Source: Gonatopus flavifemur
Taxonomy: Eukaryota; Arthropoda; Insecta; Hymenoptera; Dryinidae
Direction of reading: 5' to 3'
Length of the DNA: 64,000 nucleotides
Assembly: GCA_018340375.1 (NCBI GenBank)
Contig: JAFFJZ010000003.1
Coordinates: 2,418,001-2,482,000 of the forward strand
This document shows positions 1 to 13,442 of this stretch, piece by piece. A program made the position numbers and the translations under genes. The notes beneath the pieces are model-generated. The model saw nothing but the letters and a program-made list of their open reading frames with translations. It made no database searches and was not told the origin of the DNA. How positions within the stretch are numbered: position 1 is the stretch's first letter; each line of letters begins with the position of its first letter.

Positions 1-11
1 CGCTAGATATT

Positions 12-432
12 TCAAAGCTTCAAGAGCCTTATTAAAATCAAATATGCTACCGACATAAAAATGTCAGGACATATAAACATAAAGGATGCAATATCGTAAA
101 ATATGACGTGCCTAAGACGAATCGTAAAGTTTACGGAATCCCACGACAGAGAACATATAGACGCGTCTAAACGGTATCCAGATGTTTGTGATACGTGTAT
201 TTTGTATTCCTCTAAAATAAAACCTAAGTCGTAACAAAACTTGCGTGAATTTTTCATGAGAAATTTTAGGCAGTCAAATATTATCCGTTTGGTCAGTTCT
301 TTTGCAACTGGAATACATAAATCGAGGGGGTCTTGTTCAGTGCAATTATTTGCCAAAGATTCGATTGAGAGTATTATTTTTTCATACAAAATGTCATACA
401 AATTTTCGTGTTTCCACAAATTTTCAATTTCC
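12..432 (-). other. Unidentified exon-like open stretch, possibly a terminal exon or a gene remnant
   Basis: About 140 codons are open on the minus strand and end in TGA at 14-12. At the upstream side the frame is closed by a TGA, but a good splice acceptor (pyrimidine-rich tract, then CTCGCAG) lies just before 432, so the stretch could be a last exon. The first 70 residues look coding (charged and mixed, e.g. ENLWKHENLYDILYEK); the last 30 are hydrophobic and less convincing. I do not recognise the family. No upstream minus-strand exon is evident, and the neighbouring Ndc80-like piece is on the opposite strand and broken, so this may be a remnant. An open run of this length is near what chance allows at this AT content. 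Confidence 0.25.
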
Positions 433-639
433 CTGCGAGGTCAATCTGTTTGAAAAACTAAGAAAATATTGGCAAACACATGATGAACCAAAGAGGTCGA
501 ATGATGCTCAAAGAGTAGACTTTGCCCTTGAAATTTCCCACTGAGATATTCAACTTTGGAATAATCTTAGTAATCTCAACTGAGGCCTAAACATTTGGCA
601 ACCTACTGTATATAATCAACATATATAGATACCATTAGG

Positions 640-993
640 ATGGAAAGGAATCCAAAACAGGGAGATATTATCGATGAAACTAGAAAGGATGTTTTATCAT
701 TTCTCCAATCTCATGGGTTTATATTTTTCTACCTTTCAAAATCTTTCAGAATTTTATGAAAGCTTCAATGACTTTTATTCAAAGATCGAAGATTTCATTG
801 TAATATTCCTGATGAATCTGAATATGTTCCACAAGTTCAAGGTATGTTGAATGCATGTACAGATATGTATAAAGCGTACCCTAATGTATTCATGTCGTAT
901 GTACAACGGATAAACAAAATATCTTCTCAACACAAAATAATAACCATGCAAAATGAGTTACTCAAGCATGTTAATACATCCATGTACGGTTGA
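640..993 (+). pseudogene. Broken Ndc80-like (kinetochore protein Hec1) gene fragment
   Basis: From the ATG the frame reads a calponin-homology-type start resembling Ndc80 (residues like DVLSFLQSHGF, comparable with the 'CEFLVENGY' part of Ndc80). It then hits two stops within about 15 bases of each other. The missing segment (EFYESFNDFYSKIED, like the Ndc80 'KDFLKIFTFIYGFLD' helix) is present in another frame. After it the original frame resumes with FHCNIPDESEYVPQV, like the 'YELPDTKFEEEIPRIF' segment. The tail (about 50 residues, to TGA at 991-993) looks like the start of the coiled coil, with the rest of the CH domain missing. The sequence shows two compensating frameshifts plus an internal deletion and no splice sites, so a decayed retrocopy is the simplest reading. 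Ndc80 joins kinetochores to microtubules; this copy cannot make a working protein. The family match is from memory of motifs. Confidence 0.45.
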
Positions 994-3900
994 GCATACA
1001 ATAACGATAATAACGGAGCCTAACGCTGTGAAGAGTAGTTGAAATGTTTTTGCATGTCTTTTGCATGTCTTTTGTCGTATACAGTTATTGCACACATCCA
1101 TAAGTAAGAAGATAAATATTTCTATATATTGAGAGAAATTAGTATACAAAACAGCTTACCCACAAAATTCGCCTGTGCATCGTCCTATTACTTCATCCAT
1201 TCATGCAACAAAGCGAACAAAATCATTGCGTATTACATTGTATCAAAATTTCATGTACATCATATTCACTGAATTGCAACAATAATCTCATCTCATGTAT
1301 AATCATGTTTTTATACCTCTTCGTAACGCATCATTCAACAAAGATATCGTCTAAAACTTATCGAGAAATTTTATATCAATAGCCTTTTAAGTGAAATTTT
1401 CAATTCTTGATGATCGAATCAAGAATTCAGTTATATATAATTGGATTTGTCAGTTTTGCTATATTGTATGATCCATAGCAGTAAATGCAGTGGAGTAACT
1501 GAATCTTCATTCATATGTCATTGAAATTTCAAGGAATTTTCAATCGCGTGAATGGAAATTGCTTTCATCGCATGTGTTTGACGCTCCAGGTAGGAATTTC
1601 TAATGATTTTGTTCCTGACCACTGTCATATCGAAACCATAATTAAATTCAAAGCGTTCATTTTTATCGTAAGCAACAAATACTGACCGAAGCAATACCAC
1701 ACAAGGAGGAGAATCATTTCTCCCTGTTAGTTATTCATTCCAATTGATCTCAAGGGGTCGTAATTTGAGTCACCTATCACCTCAAACAAAAGCTCTGACT
1801 CCACAACTCTGTTCAGACACTCAAGAATTGTTATCCATCGATACAAACTTTACCTGCTCAATCAACAGATTTGTTAGAATCTTCTCGAAATGTTGGGAGA
1901 GAACTTCATGATAAATTTTTCATCTCATTTTTGAATCAGGAAATCACTTCCCCAGAATACTAAATAAGTTTTGGGAATGTTTGTTAACAATATTTTACGA
2001 ATCGCGAATTCGGGTCATGAAATAATTTGAGAATGAAGTAGCTTTATCAAAGAACATTTTAATGGAACCTAATTTCAGATGTGGAAGAGTATTCAATAAA
2101 TAATTGATATTCTCTGCCAGAGGAGGTGAGATTTTAATACTGAGTGAATTTTAACTTTCTGTCTATCCTCATGATCCAAGGGTCTCAGAAATTGGCTCTA
2201 ATATAATTCTCTAGAAGAAATTACAAACCATCATGCGAAGACGAAGTTTCTCATTTGGATTTTATGACTTGAAACTTCTACCATCGCAAAACCTTCATGC
2301 GGGGATCCGAGTATCTACAACTCTTTGTCTTTGTTTCTCCTCCAAATTTCATGGCTCAAAAAATTGGAAACTTCAATAATGTAATCGATAATCAACTCTA
2401 GATAGTCGTCATCGAATTTCTGTTCTTAAAATAAGAAATTATCGTAGATGGTTAGATTTGATTACAATCATTCCCAAAGGAAAATAATTAGAAATCGTTG
2501 AAAATCGATGTACGGTTTCAAATGCTCCCTTAGCAAAAAGTCCTAGGCAACGATGAACCGTCTCAATTACTTATTTAATTTCTTATCAAGTGGGTATACA
2601 GTGTCAAGTATACATGTCCATGCTTTGAACCTGAACTGAAAGGAAAGTAAAGACTCGTATAGTTGAGTCGCAAGAGTATCTTTTCGGCTCGAAAGAAGTC
2701 TTCAAATCCCTATCCAAGCAAACTTTCATTCCCTTCTCACGTCGGAAATTTGATTCATCCTATTGGATGAGGGACTAATTTTATCGAATATCAATTACTC
2801 TCATGTACTGTCTAGCGTAATGATCATTTACTCTACTCTGCAGCTCATTTTGATCGCTTACATGATTATTTCATTCGCGTTTTACCATAAAATCAGGATC
2901 TTCATAAAATTATTAGCGGATAAATGAAATTACAACCAACTACACACAAAAATGTGTGTTTTCCACACAGTTTTCCAGTTTGGGAATTCATGTAAATTTC
3001 TTCCTGAGAACCAGTTCCACCAAATTTCAGATATTTTGGCATGAAATGGCGAAGAAACAATGGTAACTCGATATGTAAGAATGTATATATATGAGAATTA
3101 ATAAAATCAAAGTCATATGCGGTGAAATTATATCATCAATAAATATGATTTGTACTTGAAAGCTGTGAGTTTAACGAGAACGATAGAACTTTGACTATAC
3201 TACTCGAAATAGAAACGAACTTTCAATTGGGATTATGGAAATAATTCCCCTCTGAATATTAACGCTACATCATCAAACTATGAATCCCATTAGGAGAATA
3301 TCTTCACTTTATGTGGTATTACACCTCTTCCTAAAGTTATTTGTGAGAACATTACAATGCCTTATGGATTTTAATGGAAATCCTTGGAACGTAGACAATA
3401 AACCTCGTCCATGTTACATATTATCTTAACACGCATATCATTCAGTTATTTCATTATTATTATGAAAATTTTAATCCACATTCATAACTTTTGAAAGTGA
3501 CTTTGCATCTCATATTTAGTACTAATAGTCCTTCATAAAGGACGAGATTACGCTGTATACAATTTTTTAAACATGTGGTTCAGTGAATTTTGAGGACATA
3601 AAAATGTTTGTCAGTTGTTCAAAACTTTGGATGTTCTCCAAATATTGTTTGGAAATTTCTCAAACGACATTTGTAGTTTTTGACACAAATTTCACTGTGA
3701 ATCCATAAATAAACTATAGTTACAGGATAATTTTCGATTCAGAAGATGCAATAAATCAAATTATCCATAATCTAAGTAGATGAGGTGAAGTGAAAATTAT
3801 TCAAACTTTTAATGCAATTAATTTTCATCTCCGCGGACGTTTTAATAGAATTTTGAATGCAGCGTAAACTGAATGGAAATTTGTGGTCCAAACTCTTTCA

Positions 3901-6900
3901 TAATTCAAAGAATGATTTAAGAATTTCAAAATAAATCACAAATTGTCGAAGAATCAAATTCTTCTTAATCGAAAAAAACACAACTGGAAGTGTTTTAAAA
4001 GACCATCTTCGTCCCATTGGAACACTAGTTATCATTCTTTGTAGGAGAAACTCTTTTTAAATTCTTTGAACTCTCAGAGGTTCAAGAGGAACTCTTTTTT
4101 TAGAATTCATTAGTGATTCTTGTGTGGTATCTAGGCAAATGGAAACAAATGACATTACCATTCTTCAAAGGATAATAGTATACTCAAGATTCTTGAAGCA
4201 GACATAATAGAATTCATTGACACAAATTATTACCAAATAAATGACCGATCTCTACGTATTCCTTCATTACAAGAGTCAATGACTAAACTACCGCAATGAA
4301 TAACTACTTTATAATTGAAAAACGCATCCTACAGCTATACAATAGATGCATATCTAAATGTTTATGTTAAATTTTCAAAGACTTATTCAAAAAGAATAAA
4401 CAAGCCTTCACGCGTAATGAACTTCTTCGAGTAGATACACGTTTGTACGTTCAACTTAACCTCCATTTTTCAATCTTCGCATTCAACTTATGCGCATTAT
4501 TTATGTGCACATAAATTCTTTTCATCGATGTATCAATATTTAGTTATCATAAATATTTCTAATTTTCTTAGAATCGCCGCTAGAAAGCTGATGTACGAAT
4601 GCTAAAATCTATCTAATAGCTTTTGTCTGATGTCGATGAGACTCGCTGCATGCATAACTCACACACGATCTCTTGTGTTTAACTTTCCTCTTTATGGTTT
4701 AACTTATAGTTTCTCTCGTTGTTTTGACTTTCTCCTCACTTTCTATCCATTACTTCGAATAATTATTTGTACAATATACAAAAGCAAAAATTACAATCGA
4801 TTCCAAAAATCGATAATCCAAAAGACAGATTTTATCTGTACACCTGTATCTCGATTCGAATAGTTCGATGGAAGCTGAAAGAAACTATAAGTGGCTCAAC
4901 TTCCTATGCTCTCCTTGCGCGAGATACTGGGGAAATAGTTTAATTTCTTCCGCTGCTCTCCTTCATTTGTAGAATAAATGTAGAACGATTCCCCTCATTC
5001 TTTTTCTACGCGACAATCTATCGTGAAAATCTTAAACGATTTTGGAAAATGCGAAATGAAAAAAAAAAGAATGAAATATATTGAACATCAAATATGATCT
5101 CGAAGTCCTTCAAGCGTTGAAAATACAATAACAAAGTTTTCTCGCTTCTGGTATTCTCAACACAATACATGTAGTCTGAACTTTGTATGTTCTAAACATA
5201 TGATTGAAATAACTTGATGAATTGTTTCACTTTAAGGAACAAAGTTTTGTGATTGCATCTTAAGAGTTGAACCGTCCACTTATATGCCGCAAAATTGTAG
5301 AAACAGGTTACGGCATGAGCACAGGGTAGTACAGGATTTCATGCACGTTTCTCATAACTTGTGCACACTCAAATGAGTTCCTATGTGTTTGTGTAATTCC
5401 GAACCATACACGTACACTTGACACGAAGTACTACGTTCTTGCAGGTCACGGTGAGTATAATTGAATGAAAATTATGTCACGTCTGATGATAATGGTATGT
5501 GACCACTTTGTGTGGGCTATTCATTTGTTATCGTAACTTTTTTTCCATTCATCCCCACTCGTGTTATCTTTCTTTGATAAAAGCGTACTTATTCCCAAAA
5601 AATTTCCATACAAATCTTCCCTGCGAATATTTCGAGATAAACAAAAACACAAAACCCGCAAATCGCATTAGACTTATGGAAGTAGGACACAGTGTCATTT
5701 GCCAAAAGATTTGAGAAACATCCTCAACAAGTTTTTAAATCCAAAAATCACAATTTAATTCGATGTATCCCTTTTGAAAAATGTTTCCAATAAAATTCAG
5801 ATTAAACTGAAAGTATGTGGATACCATTCACCCTGGGCAAGTAAAATCAAGTTCAATGCGATCACTGATCCACGATACAAATATATTTTTCAACATAAAT
5901 TTCTAGAATTTTATTCTGAATTCTAGATAAAAACATGATTGATTTGAAAACAAATTGTTTAATGTGTATTTAAAAGAGTATAATTGGGGTCAAAAGATTC
6001 ACGCACGAAGGAGACGAGAGAAAGAAATTTGTGTCAAACAGATGCAAAATAAACTCCCAGATAATTTGACTGGCCCTTGATATAACCATTGCCAGGGATA
6101 AAAAGAAAAGACCAGAAACGAGAGCGAGAATATACGGCATGCGGATTATGGGTTCATGTAGTGGCCGAAAAACCAATAAAGTTAGATTATGGAAAATGGA
6201 GAGTTTCTTATAAAGGGATTGAAGTACACTCACCGTGAAAAATTCATACATAATTCATCAATTTCTCACACCACATCCATTATGTCGTGTAGTAAAAAAA
6301 ATACAAGTTCATTCGGATGATTTTCTGCTTTTTTTTAACATGTTATTTAAAAATGATGATTTGTTTGTTTTTTTTATTTTACCGGACATTGAAATTATTG
6401 AAATAGAAATTCAATGCCTGAAGAAGATAAAAGTGAGTTCGATGATTCAATATCTTAATTGATTGTTAATTGCGCGATATATGTGATGTAAAACCATTAA
6501 AACAGACAAATCAATTAACCGTTCTAACATGCTACGAACACCTGTTTTTCTCACAACTTACTTTACTACGAGATGAACAAATCCCACATGATAATGATTC
6601 AATATGATTTCTACGCTATTCACAGCTGTCACACTATTATTCTACTGTGAGATTACACATTAATGTTTTAATATTATTTAATGATATTTTCAGAAGATAT
6701 AATATGTAATCTTGTGAATCCCTGACGTTATACTTTCTGACTTAATTAGAATAATTTGCGTTGATTATAAAAAATATGTGAACTGTCAATTCTTCTTGTG
6801 AAAATTGTTCACATGCACATCAATTACCACGAATGAAAAAAAAGAATAATGATGAAGAATTTTTCTAGAAAAATGAATGAGAAAGATGAGATAAATATTG

Positions 6901-8294
6901 AGATCTAGCACATCTCTCAATAAACACACTCTGAATAAATCACAGTTAGCTGCATGTTGCGAAATGGATGATACGAATTCGAGTCCTGCGAATAAGAGAC
7001 AGAGCCGGAGTTATATTAGCGAATTTCCAAGTCATTTGAGATCTACATTAAATTATATCTGTTCTTCGAATCCATCTGATATAAACGTGAATCGAATTAA
7101 CTACCGAATAATATGCTCGTCGTTAAATGAATTATAATTCCCATATGTCGTCATTTTGAATTGAATATTCACATCAAGTTTCCACCTGGTACAAAATATC
7201 CCCCCCGGATATCCTCAACGGATCTCACTCATTTCATACGTATCTTAGAATATTAACGATATCTCAACTTTCCACCGAAATATCCATCCGTATAAATATT
7301 GTTGTACATGCATTCCAACATAACACACTTCGGATTATGTGTTTTTATATAAATTTCAATGATCATATACAGGGCATATTTAATTTTTTCGCTAAGGTAC
7401 GTGCACCCTTCGAAGATATTCACCATCGCTTGAAGAAACTTGCACATTAAGAGTGTGAGAAAGGTGAGAGAGGAAAAACGTGGAAGGAAATTCAAGAATG
7501 GGAGAGAGGAAGGCAAAGATAAAGCGGAGAGAGAATTTGCATCAGAAAAATCTTGGGTAGAAAATCATATCTCGCGATGCGACGTGAACTTCCAAATGAA
7601 ACACAACGACAAAGAAAAACCTCCAGAGAATTCACACTATGAGTTTCATTCAACGAGATAACAATTGAATTTTTCAAATCCCCTCAATGTTATACGCGTT
7701 GGCGTGAGAATGCATACATCTTTTGCTTACATTTTTCCCATACGCTTTTTTCCATCATAAAAATACCTATGAAGAAGAAATCATGGTGTTATTTTCTCCT
7801 GGATTATTGGTTGAGAGGAATATCATGTACAACACAAATGTGTCTTGAAATCTGTTACAAGCATCGATATGATGGGGAATTAACAGAGAAATTGATTCCA
7901 ACTCGTCATCTCGTATTACCATTCTATCCGAACTTCGACCTAAGTTTCAATATTACATGTTTCCATTTTGTGGAACGAAAAATAATATTGCGTGCATGTA
8001 AATGTCATGGAATCCACAAATTCAAAAAAGAAACAAAAAACTACCTCACATCGTTTTAAAAAATTCAACCATCTCCAACGACGCGTTTTATCTCAGTTCC
8101 CATGTTCATACGCGTTACATATTTTATGGAGAAATCTTCAATACATTGTTCATACCTGTTCTTGAAACCCACTGCAACAGGTACAGGTACAGGTACAGGT
8201 ACTTTCGATTATTTTCAAATTCAACGTACCGAATTTATAAACTGATTAAATCTAATCATGTATTATTAGTGACACGAGGGAAAGACAAAAATTC
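994..8294. other. AT-rich intergenic region without a supported gene
   Basis: No open frame here shows a recognisable family, consistent composition or splice-site pairs. ORFs of 60-98 codons (for example at 4630, 5970 and 6898) are within the chance range for this base composition. A purine-rich stretch at 7440-7560 gives a Lys/Glu-rich frame but no other coding sign. A short hairpin at 1401-1424 has 9-bp arms around GATCG. Confidence 0.6.
8177..8202. repeat. Hexanucleotide microsatellite (ACAGGT)n
   Basis: About four perfect tandem copies of ACAGGT are read directly. Confidence 0.9.
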
Positions 8295-9894
8295 ATGAAC
8301 GTGGCTTCGAATGATGATGATGATGATGATGATAATGATACTAGGGAGAAGAAGAAGAAGAAGAAAATCAAAGACAAGCCGTAAGAGTTTCTCTAAACAA
8401 GTACCTGTATATCGCGAATTCTATATACGAAAGAAGACACGATTGAGAATATAGGAAGAATTTTTCTTGTAACAAGATATATGCATCAATGTATGAGACG
8501 TTAGAAGAAAGAGTTCCAGAACTCTTGGCGTGTATTCACTACTGGTTGGTCTTCCCCTTCTTCGAAACGTATGACAGGTTGTTTCGCGCGGAATGCAGGA
8601 CAGTAGGTCACCGACAGAAGCAAAGGTAGATCCCCGAGAATGGAGAAAGAAGTTTCTTCCTCATTGTTCGAGCTTTCATTCATTCTCTACGACTAGTGTT
8701 ATTCACATTCGAGAGAGGACGAGAAAAACTTGAATTTTATAGTTAATAGCGTATCGCTAATTAACGGTTCGACGCTCGTTTAGATATCAATCGATCAATA
8801 ATTATTTCACGATTCTCAGTATGTGAACGCTTGTTCGGGTACTTACGATGATGAAATAATTGATTCCCACAAACGTTTGAGATGTAATTGATAATAAGAA
8901 AAAATTGATATCCCTATTCCGACCCAGAATGATCCGGGATATCATTCCAAGTATTCATGCTGATGAAATTTCCTATTTTCCGAATGATTCAATGTTTCGA
9001 TGAATTGCAAATCATCTACATTTCTAATCTCATCCTTCTCCTTTTTAGTATCCTATCATTTTCATTGATATTCTAATGAGAATGATTTGCCAGTAACTGT
9101 CTAGACGCTAACTTAGACATCAACATTTCACGAGACTAGATCAGCAACCTTGGCCTAAATTCTTCACTTCATTTCTCTTTCTTTATATTTCAGAGTAATC
9201 AGCATAATCTCTCTAGTGGAAGAGGAACACAAAAGAAGACAAAAAATAATCTTCCCAGATCGTTGAAAAAGTGTTTTATGAAAGTTCATTATTCACAGGT
9301 ATGTCTCATCCGTAACGAAAATTGAATGACATGTAAATGAGAATGACGATAACGATTCCGTAATCATGAAAATGAATACAATTATCGTTTACTAAATTGC
9401 GTGAAAGGAGATACGGAATGCGATTATTTAATCAAAAGATCAGTATTTTGACAACCTTAAATTATCGCAATGTAGTCACATAACAAAAGTAAAAAGCCTT
9501 ACATGCAACAGAGTACACAGTATCAATTATTTTATGATCAACTGTACTTTTGTTGGATGTTTGTCATCCTTTCAACGTTGACTAAAGTTTAGCAAAAGTT
9601 TAGAAGAGTTATACGTGGGCTGAGAAATCTATGGAAATTTCATGCAAATTCCTCTTCACAGTCTCATGATCACACAGCAATACTTGCCTTTTTCCCGAAG
9701 ATTTAAAAAGTGCAATATATTCTAAACTTGGTATTCTTCCAAGTTCTTCTCTTCCTTCGTATTTGTGTTTTAATGGATCCATTAAGAAACTCACCCTTTC
9801 CTACTTCGTTTTGAATTAATTCAACAAATTCCTTAACATACAATGTTATGTTTTTTTTGTTTTCCAGGAGAGAAAAATCTTTACCTCCACCTGA
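8295..9894 (+). other. Candidate spliced small-ORF transcript or long non-coding RNA
   Basis: Three segments are framed by good splice signals. The first is ATG at 8295 to 8380, ending before GTAAGAG. The second is 9194-9298, between TTTATATTTCAG and GTATGTC. The third starts at 9868 after a long T-run ending TTTTCCAG. Joining the first two from the ATG gives about 52 codons (an Asp run, a Lys run, then VISIISLVEEEHKRRQKI) and a stop at 9265-9267. In another phase the second segment is fully open (35 codons) and continues into the third as ERKIFTST and a stop. The two readings disagree, so the coding frame is not settled. The splice sites are seen; the transcript is inference. No family is recognised. 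Confidence 0.22.
8311..8368. repeat. Adjacent GAT and GAA trinucleotide microsatellites
   Basis: A run of seven GAT units (8312-8332, then GATAATGAT) is followed after about 12 bases by a run of GAA/AAG units (8346-8366). In the frame of the ATG at 8295 they would encode an Asp run and then a Lys run. Confidence 0.85.
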
Positions 9895-10650
9895 CTAGGG
9901 TTTTGCTAAAATTCTAGTAACGCGATTGTGGTATCCCAGTTATTTCCTCGACAGAAAATTTTTTTAATTGTGAGGGAATAATTGTCAGGAACTGATTTAT
10001 TTTAATAAAAATTGAAAACCAAACTTGGAATGTTTCAACATAATTACATTTTCATTTATCATCCAGCTGAACCGATTCTACAACTTTTTGTGAGTAGATT
10101 ATTTTATTCCATAAAGAATCCCTGAAAATTATTCTTTTTCGATCAAATATTTGCAAGAGATGCAGATAGATATATATGTTTCATATATGAAATATCAATC
10201 TTTGCTACTTTCGAATTAGTATAGTTGAATTATTTGAAGTGCACTAAAAAATACACGACAATGAAATTTCGTTGAATTTTCCCCGGTGCAAGATTCATGA
10301 GTGATCTTACTTTCCCATGACTTCTATATTTCATTGAGATATGAATGAGAGCGTTATCCGAGAATGAAATGCGTTATTTGATTTATAACTGAACATCACG
10401 TGAATGGAAGGCGTGATAAATTATGATAATTAATAATGCATTATTAGAGAGCTCTAATTAAATGAACTCTTAGTAGGATAGTAAAATTCATTGATGCATG
10501 ATAATGACTTTCATTATTTCTAGATGATGCAATCCTTCATATTATATGGCGCAAAATTATTTTTACGAGGCATAAGAAACGTTTCAACTCGAAAGTCATT
10601 ATTCTCCAATGTGTTCATAACAACACGGTACAATGGAATTCATATTCTAA

Positions 10651-10696
10651 ATTCATATCTACGAAACTCTATTTCGTAGGACGAAATTATATGAAT
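10651..10696. repeat. Small nested palindrome
   Basis: ATTCATAT and ATATGAAT form outer arms; CTACGAAA and TTTCGTAG form a perfect inner 8-bp stem with a 5-base loop. Confidence 0.6.
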
Positions 10697-13349
10697 ATCG
10701 CACAGAAAACTGATGATCATTCGACTTCAGAGATTAGAATTGAATGATGGGGAAATTCGTAAGTCAAATTTTATCTGATAGGACTGAAGGACTCAGGACT
10801 GAAATCAACAACTCTAATTCAGCTTCGCCTTCAAAACTGCAATAGATATTACTTTTTCTGTATTCAAAAACATTCTAGTTCATTGCTGAAATTTGATTCA
10901 ACGATTTAAATCATTCTTTCTCAAGCGGAGAATTGTGGAAACTCAGAGAGGAAATAATTCTACTATGCTCCTATCTCATCACATGTGATATTCTTATCCT
11001 AACCACATAACCAACATGGAAACGTTATACTGTCATTAAATTATTGTGTAATATTAGTGATATTATATTTCATGCATCATTTCAGGGATGTATTTTTCCG
11101 TATGTGTATGAGAAAGTTATGTAATCGCGACGCAAAGCAATCCCAACTGGACACTATGAAGCGAACCTCAAACTATCCCGAATGATCATTCTTGGCATTC
11201 ATGCACGAAGAAAAATAATAACATTGAAGAATATCAGCATATAAAAGTATTTGTAGACTCTGTCATACATGAAGGGAATATGAAATCATTGATCTTCCTT
11301 AAGGATGATTAGATAGAGATTGGGAATTCAATGACGGCTCAAATCAGCTCCTAATTGCGAGATAATAAACGTTGCAACAACATTGTGACGGTCGTTAGTT
11401 CAATCCTGTTACAATGTTGGAATTAACGATGACAAGTAGTTTTGCGCCAGTACCGTTTCAATTATCACAGTGGGATATAGATGGGAGAATTTTCATTAAT
11501 GCAACATTTGTCATAACAGTACTTTCAAGTGCAATTCTCAAGAAAGAAAAAGTGTAAATACAATAATCCAGAGGATAGAATTTGAAACTCATCTAATTTT
11601 TATCTCAAACTTTCATTGCCAGTTCATAGCAATTCTGCATAGTCTAAAAAGTTACATTGTATGTAAATTCAAATCGGTGTTCAAAAGATAAGTTTCTGTT
11701 TATTATTGATCCATACAATTGTGAGAAATAATTCACAAATAGTGATTTAGAATGATCCGTGAGGATTAGACTTTCCAACAAATCCAATATAGTGAAATAA
11801 TAGCAATCCAAATAGCAAATTGAGATTAATAAAAGTATCAAATACAGAAAAAGGCTCCCATTATGACAGTGAATATGAATTCCTCGAATGTAAATACTTT
11901 CACTTTGAAACGAACTCTCGATGACCAACTCGGTTGCTTATGAGATGTATTTATATTTGAATCATTTTCACTGTCACAACTGTTTTCACTGTCATTGGTA
12001 AGTTACACTTTTCACCCTGAAAGATCACCTGAACTACCTTTACTTCTAAAATACCATAGATCTTCCTTGAAATGAACTTCCGAGGGAAAGATAAAAGCAA
12101 TAAGAGAATCAAAGAGTAAACTCGAAGTAATTTTGAAGGTAAACCTAGGGTAATTTTCCGTACAGCAGAAGTCTACCCTCGAACCTAACCTAATTATCGA
12201 TCTATTGAGACTTGTACAAAGTACCAACTTGTTTTAACCATTACCTTAAGCAAAGAGAACTGCACAATGGACCTTTTGTTACAGTACTTAGAACGCATCT
12301 CTAGTATTTCCTCCTCTCAGTAACAACAATGTTCAAACTGCAGCGCACAGGATGAAAAAGAATTCAAAAATTCTGATGACATTTTTCTGTATAAAACAAA
12401 AATCAATTCTTTACACATTTGAAATATTATAAAAAATGCTGAATTGACGCAAAAAATACTTGAATGTATGAAATGGCCTAGATATGGCGATTTCATTGAT
12501 CAATTCCAAGAAAATTCATGTAATCTTTTTCATAAAAAACGAACATATTGAAAAAGTCTGATATAAAATTATGCATTACTGTGTAATCATCATGTATTTT
12601 TTTATCAAAAATTTTCTCAAACTCGTTCCTCTTCGTTCGGAGTTCGGAGCAGTAACAAATATCTCTTTCTCCAATCTCGAATGCACTTCATTTCCTCTTC
12701 CTTCCTCTTTATTTTTTTTCTCTGCACAACTGAGTCTCCATCTCCAACCTGACTCCTCTCTCACACACAACTGCATCGTAATTTCTCCCTCTGTGAGAAA
12801 TCCACAAATATATCCGCTCATCTCTTCTTTTCCTACCTCATCCAAACGGGACCTTACCAAGTACTTTCGAAGAAGAGTCACGATAATCGACTACGTGCAT
12901 TCGAGCCGAGACGTGCTCTTTCTTCTTTAGCATGCAAGAAAGGGATTAACTCGAGTGCAATCAAAATTGAAAACCCAAGTGTAAAAGTGCTCTTCGAGTG
13001 TGAAATAAAAACAATTCTTAATTAAATTTCGTGAATGTGTACTCGGAAGTATACCAAAACAAATGAAAATATAGTTCGAAAAGTGATATGATATCGAAAT
13101 ATTGGTGTGTTTATTGAAATTATTCATAAAATGCGATAAGTGTAATCTTCATTCGGTTTCAAATGTGAAAGTTTGATTGTAACAGTACAAAGAATTACAC
13201 GAAATATTGTTTCATGTAATAATGGAGAACATCGGTGTGCGATAAGTATGTATCAATTGTCGCTAAAATGTAGAGCATGATGAACGATAATCAAATTTCA
13301 TATAACATTGTTGTACAAATGAAAGAGCGATGCAACGGATTTATATCAA

Positions 13350-13442
13350 CCCCTCAGCACCGGTGCCCCTTGGACGTTCGCAGAACATTCAAAAGGTTTC
13401 ATAATGTTTCTAGAACGTCCTAGAGGCGCGTTGTGCTGTGGG
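13350..13442. repeat. 93-bp imperfect fold-back element
   Basis: The left arm (13350-13386, with CAGCACCGGTGCCCCTTGGA) pairs imperfectly with the right arm (13404-13442, TAGAACGTCC to GTTGTGCTGTGGG). It is more GC-rich than its surroundings. This fits a tiny non-autonomous transposon or a structured RNA; no target duplication is clear. Confidence 0.5.

Noticed and set aside
8501..8683. 60-codon minus-strand frame with coding-like composition (ending QEFWNSFF)
   Set aside because: No family match, no splice partner, and length within chance; it lies in the presumed intron of the small-ORF candidate. Could be revisited with RNA data.
12571..12930. Overlapping 119- and 101-codon frames on opposite strands
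   Set aside because: Opposite-strand overlap and low-complexity Ser/Pro/Phe and Arg/Glu content indicate a pyrimidine-rich stretch rather than a gene.
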